NCBI GenBank assembly: GCA_020720965.1
Contig: DYNS01000084.1
Coordinates: 1-9,811, forward strand
DNA from: Anaerolinea sp.
GTDB taxonomy: Bacteria; Chloroflexota; Anaerolineae; Anaerolineales; Villigracilaceae
Reading direction: 5' to 3'
Length of the DNA stretch: 9,811 nucleotides
Part shown: in pieces, positions 5,971 through 9,811 of the stretch
Layout: each line of letters begins with the position of its first letter
Position numbering within the stretch: the stretch's first letter is position 1
Position numbers and translations under genes: made by a program
The notes under the pieces: model-generated
What the model saw: the letters and a program-made list of their open reading frames with translations, nothing else
What the model was told of the DNA's origin: nothing
Database searches by the model: none

Positions 5971-7106
5971 AGATAACCCCCGTCAAGACAGCCATTGTGG
6001 GCTGTGGAGCCATTAGCGCCGCCTACCTGGAAACCATGACCCGAAAGTTCAAAATTTTGGAGGTAGTTGCCTGCTGCGACAGAAACGAAGCAAAAGCCCA
6101 GGAAAAAGCGCAGCAATATGGCATTCGGGCGCTTTCGTTGCAGGAAATTCTGGCAGATGCCTCCATCGAAATTGTGGTGAACCTGACGACCCCTGCGGCG
6201 CATTATGCGCTGAACAAGCAACTTCTCCAGGCGGGCAAACACGTTTACACCGAGAAGGTGTTATCGGTCAACCTGGAAGATGCGGCAGAGTTGGTGCAAA
6301 TTGCCCAGGAGAAAAACCTCCAGCTGGGAGCCGCGCCAGACACCTTTTTAGGTTCTGCCCTGCAAACCGCCCGCTACGCGGTGGAAAGCGGGCTTCTGGG
6401 CGAAATCACCTCCTTCTCCTGCACGCTAACCAGAGACAGCGAGCTGTTCAGCCGGGCGTTCCCCTTCACCGCCCAACCGGGCGGCGGCATTGGCTTTGAC
6501 GTGGGCATTTACTACATCACCGCCTTGTTGAGCATTTTAGGACCGGTAAGCGAGGTCTCTGGCGTTGTGCAAACCAGAAAACCGCAAAAGCAGCACTACA
6601 CCCTGGAGCATTTTGGGGAAACCTTTGAGATAGAAGCCGAAAATTTAATGGCGGGCACGCTTCAGTTCCAGGCGGGAGCGGTGGGCAACCTTTTATTCGA
6701 TGCCAACTCCCTCTTCACTGCGCCGGAAAAGCCCGGTTTTGTTCTCTTTGGGACAATGGGCATCTTATACATGGCAGACCCCAATCAGTTTGGCGGGGAA
6801 GTGAAATTGTTGCTAAAAGGCAACAACGAACCTTTCACCTTGCAGCAAAGCCACGCTTTTGACGAGGAATGCCGGGGGCTTGGCGTGGCGGAGATGGCTT
6901 GGTCGTTGAGACAGGGCAGAAAAAACCGCGCCAGCAAAGAGATGGCATACCACGCCCTGGAGGTTTTACACGGGATTGTGAAGAGCAGCGCCACCAAAAG
7001 CAACCAGAAAATACTTTCCACCTTTGAGAAAACCCCGCCCCTGCCGAGAGGCTTTAGCGGGCAAACTTACTTTCCATTTATCGAAGAAGCGGGCATAGCC
7101 CTATAA
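5967..7106 (+). CDS. Gfo/Idh/MocA family NAD(P)-dependent oxidoreductase
   Basis: This 379-residue sugar or cyclitol dehydrogenase-type enzyme has an N-terminal Rossmann fold. The nucleotide loop is VGCGAIS at 11-17, with acidic D38 after the second strand. The catalytic-lysine motif GKHVYTEK follows at 90-97 (K97). The C-terminal substrate domain contains GGGIGFDVGIYYITALLSILGP at 172-193, equivalent to the family's D-x-G-x-H/Y segment (D178, Y182). Members oxidise or reduce sugars, inositols or dipyrrolic compounds, and the substrate here is open. The usual EKP is EKV. The frame stays open upstream to 5661, but ATG 5967 is chosen because AAGGA lies at 5953-5957 and the Rossmann strand starts right after it. 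It overlaps the propeller gene by 4 bases and is followed 15 bases later by the DUF1801 gene. Confidence 0.9.
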   Translation: MKITPVKTAIVGCGAISAAYLETMTRKFKILEVVACCDRNEAKAQEKAQQYGIRALSLQEILADASIEIVVNLTTPAAHYALNKQLLQAGKHVYTEKVLSVNLEDAAELVQIAQEKNLQLGAAPDTFLGSALQTARYAVESGLLGEITSFSCTLTRDSELFSRAFPFTAQPGGGIGFDVGIYYITALLSILGPVSEVSGVVQTRKPQKQHYTLEHFGETFEIEAENLMAGTLQFQAGAVGNLLFDANSLFTAPEKPGFVLFGTMGILYMADPNQFGGEVKLLLKGNNEPFTLQQSHAFDEECRGLGVAEMAWSLRQGRKNRASKEMAYHALEVLHGIVKSSATKSNQKILSTFEKTPPLPRGFSGQTYFPFIEEAGIAL

Positions 7107-7121
7107 AAAGGAGAAAACAAG

Positions 7122-7544
7122 ATGACCCCAACCAAAACGCCCAAGTTTTCGGCGGAGGAAAAAGCCGCCATGCGGGAACGCGCCCAGGAATTGAAGGCGG
7201 AAGCCAAAAAAATGGATGGAGAAAATGCCATTCTGACAAAAATTGCCGAAATGCCGGAGCCAGAGCGCAGCCTGGCTACCCGCATTCACCAAATTGTCCG
7301 GGCAACTGCCCCCAATCTTTTGCCCAAAACCTGGTACGGAATGCCCGCCTACGCCAGAGAAGAAAAGGTTGTTTGCTTTTTTCAGAGCGGGACAAAGTAC
7401 GGCTCGCGGTATTGCACCCTGGGCTTTACAGACGAAGCCAAACTGGATGAGGGCGTTTTTTGGGCAACCTCCTACGCCCTGACGGAGTTGACCGCCGAAG
7501 GTGAAGCCGCCGTTGTGGCTCTTGTAAAAAAGGCGGTGGGTTAG
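7122..7544 (+). CDS. DUF1801 (YdhG-like) small protein
   Basis: This 140-residue protein consists of a charged, lysine/glutamate-rich helical N-terminus (1-45) followed by the DUF1801 core. The core reads TWYGMPAYAREEKVVCFF at about 70-87, then KYGSRYCTLGF, then a D-E-A-K-LDEG-x-FW segment and a closing ALVKKAV helix. B. subtilis YdhG (Fra), a frataxin-like iron chaperone, belongs to this family, but most members have no known role and this longer form may differ. AAGGAG at 7108-7113 is a strong ribosome site 8 bases before the ATG. It is the last gene of the propeller/oxidoreductase operon. Its stop (TAG 7542-7544) overlaps the stop of the opposing kinase by 3 bases, within the shared TTAG. 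Confidence 0.85.
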   Translation: MTPTKTPKFSAEEKAAMRERAQELKAEAKKMDGENAILTKIAEMPEPERSLATRIHQIVRATAPNLLPKTWYGMPAYAREEKVVCFFQSGTKYGSRYCTLGFTDEAKLDEGVFWATSYALTELTAEGEAAVVALVKKAVG

Positions 7545-8464
7545 AGGTAGGCGCTTAAATCGGCGGGGCTGGGCTGACCAGCGATTCCACCCGGTTGCCG
7601 GGTGGAAAGCGCCCCGCAAATACTGGCTACGCGCAAAGATTTCTCCAGCCCCCAGCCACTCAGGGATGCGTAGAGAAAGCCCGCGTTGAAACTATCACCT
7701 GCGCCAACCGTATCTACCACGCGGACGGGCAGGGAGGCGACCCGAACCTGTTGCCCGTTATGGCTGCCCCATGCGCCCTCCGCGCCGAGTTTGACGGCAA
7801 GAGTCTCCACCTGGGAGGAGAGCCTTTGCGCCGCTTCCTGAAAGGTGTCTGCCCGGCTGAGGGATTTGGCTTCGGCTTCGTTGGGCAGGAGGATATTGAC
7901 GTGGGGCAAAAGCGCATCGAAGCCGCGCCACTGTTCGGTGGGGTCGTAGTTGGTGTCGAGAGAGGTGGTTAAGCCCAGGGCGCGAGCGCGAGCCAGGAGG
8001 CGGGGTAAGCCCGGTTGCAGGGATTCTTGCAAAAAGTAAGAGGCGATGTGCAGGTGCCGGGTCTGACGGAGTAAAGCGTCCGGGATGTCTTCTGCCGAGA
8101 GGGCGGAGATAAGCCCCAGGTGAGTGAGCATGGCGCGGTCATTGCCCCGGTTGAGAACAAGGGTTAACCCGGTTTGCCCGCCAGGGACGATGATGACGTT
8201 CTCTACATTCACGCCGCGCTTTTGCATTTCCGCCAGCATGAAGCGCCCAAAGACATCATCGCCGCACTTGCCGATGAAGGCAACCCTTAACCCAAGCCGC
8301 GCCGCCCCGCAGGCGGTGATGACCGAAGAGGAACCAACCGTCAGCGCGGCGGATTGGACGAGTTTTTCCACCTGTCCAAATTCCGGCTCCACGTTGCCGG
8401 TGAGGATGAGGTCTGGGTTGATTTCGCCGGGGATGAGAAGGTCAAAAGAGGGGGCTAAGTCCAC
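7541..8464 (-). CDS. PfkB-family carbohydrate kinase
   Basis: This protein of about 307 residues phosphorylates a sugar, sugar acid or nucleoside with ATP. Visible family elements, numbered from the GTG start, are LIPGEINPDLIL (10-21, substrate Asp D18) and the glycine-rich SSSVITACGAARLGLRVAFIG with CGDDVFGRF (45-75). Further on are LLPNEAEAKSL (192-202) and the ATP/catalytic signature DTVGAGDSFNAGF (251-263) with catalytic base D257. GTG 8464 is inferred as start because family sequence begins there and it gives a 10-base overlap with the upstream hydrolase. The frame is open to an ATG at 8542, but the extra 26 residues look like out-of-frame hydrolase sequence. The substrate is unknown; the DTNYDP segment recalls the D-x-N region of KdgK-like kinases. 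It is the last gene of the leftward cluster. Confidence 0.88.
   Translation of the reverse strand: MDLAPSFDLLIPGEINPDLILTGNVEPEFGQVEKLVQSAALTVGSSSVITACGAARLGLRVAFIGKCGDDVFGRFMLAEMQKRGVNVENVIIVPGGQTGLTLVLNRGNDRAMLTHLGLISALSAEDIPDALLRQTRHLHIASYFLQESLQPGLPRLLARARALGLTTSLDTNYDPTEQWRGFDALLPHVNILLPNEAEAKSLSRADTFQEAAQRLSSQVETLAVKLGAEGAWGSHNGQQVRVASLPVRVVDTVGAGDSFNAGFLYASLSGWGLEKSLRVASICGALSTRQPGGIAGQPSPADLSAYL
7563..7617. terminator. Nested inverted repeat near the convergent stop codons
   Basis: Inner arms TTCCACCCGG (7585-7594) and CCGGGTGGAA (7598-7607) form a perfect 10-bp stem with a 3-base loop. Outer arms GCGGGGC (7563-7569) and GCCCCGC (7611-7617) add 7 bp. It lies 19 bases after the DUF1801 stop, inside the 3' end of the kinase gene. 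It could end or protect the rightward mRNA. No T-tract follows on either strand, so it is not a classical intrinsic terminator, and the terminator label is tentative. Confidence 0.35.
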
Positions 8465-9495
8465 TGGTACACTCTTTGGGCGTTCTGATAATAGATTTTT
8501 TGCAGCACATCGGCGGGGAGGTGCAAGCCGTAAATGCGCCACCTGCCCTGACCGGGAATGGCTTCGGGGTCGGCATCGTAGGCAAAGTATTCGTCATCGC
8601 TTTCGAGAAAGCGGTAGTGGGCGCGGTAGGTTTGGGCGTTGGCAGGGTGGTCTGTGCCGAAGAAGATGCGGTCCTGGTTTTCGATGAAGAAGCGGCGGGC
8701 GCTGTAGGGCTGCCTGCCCAATTCTGGGATGCGGGCAGAAATATCCACATAAAAGTTGGGGGCGCGCTGGAGCAGGTCTGCCACCCAGGCAAGATTTTCG
8801 GCGTAACAGCCGACATGCGCCCCAATGAAGGTGGTTTGAGGGTGATTTTGCACGAGACGAGCAAAGGCTTGGATGAGCGCGTCAAAAGACGGGAAGGGCG
8901 GGCTGGGGAAATGCGCTTCGGGGTGGGCGCTCAGTTCGTCCCAACGCTCGTTGCGCTCATCGAGAGGGGTGAAAAACGCGACCGGGTCGGCAATGTGAAT
9001 CATCACCGGCAAGCCCAGGTCGCCTGCGGTTTGCCAAAGGGGAATCAGACGCGGGTCGTCAATTTTGACCAGTTCGCCCTTTTCATCGCGGACACTCAAC
9101 CCAAAGGGTTTCCAGACCTTTAGCCCTTGTGCGCCCCATTCTTTTTGGACTTTGAGCCTGCCCGCTGCCCATTCGGGGAATCTTGTTCCAAGTGTTTGCC
9201 ACTGCGCCCAATCCACCCCGCCAAAAACCTGAAAACGCTCCGGCGCTTTGGCTTTGAAGAGGTCGATGTGTTTTTGGAGGAGGGCTTCGCCCCAGCCGCC
9301 ATCTAAATCGACAAATTTTTGGACATTGGCTTCATCCAAAACAGCGAGAAGTTCCGCAAGGGGGCGTTCATCCCATGCGCCGCCATAGGGCGCGGCGAGG
9401 TGGTTGTGCGCGTCTATGACCGGGTAGAGCGGCTTCTCGATGCGGGTGGTTTTGGTAACAAGTTGGGAGATGGGGCGGTAGTTTTTTAGGAGCAT
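8455..9495 (-). CDS. Amidohydrolase_2 family metal-dependent hydrolase
   Basis: This 346-residue TIM-barrel hydrolase of the amidohydrolase superfamily carries the expected metal and catalytic residues. These are DAHNH at 28-32 (H30, H32), MIH with H167, GAHVG with H227 and FGTDHP with D282. ARIPELG and a YQNAQRVYQ end are also typical of the family, which includes lactonases, decarboxylases such as ACMSD, and predicted TIM-barrel hydrolases. The substrate is unknown. A sugar lactone or similar compound would fit the neighbouring sugar kinase and putative glycoside hydrolase, but that is inference. A section rich in W, D, E and P at about 172-202 lies after the third metal ligand. Start ATG 9495 is the only early one and has no clear ribosome site. 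It begins 27 bases after the upstream stop, consistent with an operon. Confidence 0.86.
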   Translation of the reverse strand: MLLKNYRPISQLVTKTTRIEKPLYPVIDAHNHLAAPYGGAWDERPLAELLAVLDEANVQKFVDLDGGWGEALLQKHIDLFKAKAPERFQVFGGVDWAQWQTLGTRFPEWAAGRLKVQKEWGAQGLKVWKPFGLSVRDEKGELVKIDDPRLIPLWQTAGDLGLPVMIHIADPVAFFTPLDERNERWDELSAHPEAHFPSPPFPSFDALIQAFARLVQNHPQTTFIGAHVGCYAENLAWVADLLQRAPNFYVDISARIPELGRQPYSARRFFIENQDRIFFGTDHPANAQTYRAHYRFLESDDEYFAYDADPEAIPGQGRWRIYGLHLPADVLQKIYYQNAQRVYQWT

Positions 9496-9522
9496 GGGTG
9501 TCCGGTGCGAGGCGTTGGGTGG

Positions 9523-9811
9523 TTATTCGAGGATGAGCAGGGCGTATTGCTGGAAGGCGGGCAGGCTGGCTTTAAGGGTGACGCCCATCTGCGAGAAGGG
9601 GATTTCAACTTCGCTTTCGGCGGGGTAGGTCAGCAGGCTGGCGCGGGTGATTTTTTTGCCAACCGGCAGGCGCAGGCGGATTTTTGCTTCCGGGACGGGT
9701 TTGTCGAGGCGGTAGTTGAGGAGGTGGAGGAGAAGCGCGCCCTCACCCCCAGCCCCTCTCCCGGCGGGAGAGGGGAGCGAATCACCAGCAGCAGCCCCAG
9801 CGGGAGGGGGG
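9523..9811 (-). CDS. C-terminal part of a large protein with a glycoside-hydrolase-like beta domain (5' end beyond window)
   Basis: A frame open from the right edge ends at TAA (9525-9523), giving 95 residues. The last 70 or so have alternating hydrophobic strands: LLHLLNYRLDKPVP, then KIRLRLPVGKKI, then RASLLTYPAE, then VTLKASLPAFQQYALLILE. This pattern (HxxNY..., LPxGKxV, a late YxxxxLE strand) is seen in C-terminal beta domains of beta-galactosidases and related glycoside hydrolases. That identity is inferred from style and only moderately supported. Before it lies a low-complexity Gly/Ala/Pro section, part of which is encoded by the palindromic repeat at 9740-9779. It is the first visible gene of the leftward cluster, 27 bases before the amidohydrolase start. 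Confidence 0.55.
   Translation of the reverse strand, partial: PPPAGAAAGDSLPSPAGRGAGGEGALLLHLLNYRLDKPVPEAKIRLRLPVGKKITRASLLTYPAESEVEIPFSQMGVTLKASLPAFQQYALLILE
9740..9779. repeat. GC-rich palindromic dispersed-type repeat (REP/MITE-like) within a coding frame
   Basis: The segment begins CCCTCACCCCCAG and continues into a perfect inverted repeat, CCCCTCTCCCG (9753-9763) and CGGGAGAGGGG (9765-9775), around one central base. This form, CCCTCACCCC followed by a CCCTCTCCC/GGGAGAGGG hairpin, is known as a widely dispersed short repeat in several bacterial genomes. Only one clear copy is in the window. A partial related stretch (AGCCCCAGCGGGAGGGG) sits at the right edge. Confidence 0.7.

Noticed and set aside
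8476..9123. + strand open frame (215 residues) within the amidohydrolase region
   Set aside because: The - strand frame holds all metal ligands of the amidohydrolase family. This one is an antisense shadow.

Overview
The window is about 9.8 kb of densely coding, fairly GC-rich bacterial DNA with ten complete genes and one truncated gene at each end. Almost every junction is an overlap or a gap of a few bases. The protein families, the strong preference for C-ending codons and promoter-like GGTATAAT boxes would suit a Chloroflexota (Anaerolineae-like) chromosome. That assignment is an impression from protein style, not from a marker gene. I see no rRNA, tRNA, CRISPR array, transposase or phage gene, and no stretch over 300 bases without a gene.

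Region 1 (3-4616, + strand) is a tightly packed gene string. It holds the tail of an unrecognised gene, a creatininase-family metal amidohydrolase with an extra N-terminal half, a zinc-ribbon threonine synthase (thrC), an AI-2E/PerM-family membrane protein, and a DPM1/GtrB-type glycosyltransferase with two C-terminal membrane segments. thrC and the permease share an ATGA overlap, and the glycosyltransferase starts 3 bases after the permease stop.

Region 2 (4553-7544) begins with a Fur-family metal-dependent repressor on the - strand. Its 3' end overlaps the glycosyltransferase by 64 bases. It is divergent from a + strand operon of a six-repeat PD40/TolB-like propeller protein, a Gfo/Idh/MocA oxidoreductase and a DUF1801 (YdhG-like) protein. 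The roughly 100-base divergent region carries face-to-face promoter candidates and a partial 7-1-7 Fur-type operator, so the repressor may control itself and this operon.

Region 3 (7541-9811, - strand) reads leftward. It contains the C-terminal part of a protein ending in a glycoside-hydrolase-like beta domain, an Amidohydrolase_2 family metal hydrolase, and a PfkB sugar kinase that probably starts at a GTG inside the hydrolase gene. Together these suggest handling of a sugar or sugar-derived compound. The truncated gene contains, in frame, a GC-rich palindromic dispersed-type repeat. The kinase and the DUF1801 gene converge with a 4-base overlap, next to a large nested inverted repeat.

I do not see a clearly new defence or mobile system. 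The most interesting points are the creatininase with a degenerate duplicated half, the repeat read through as protein, the shared divergent control region, and the structured convergent junction.
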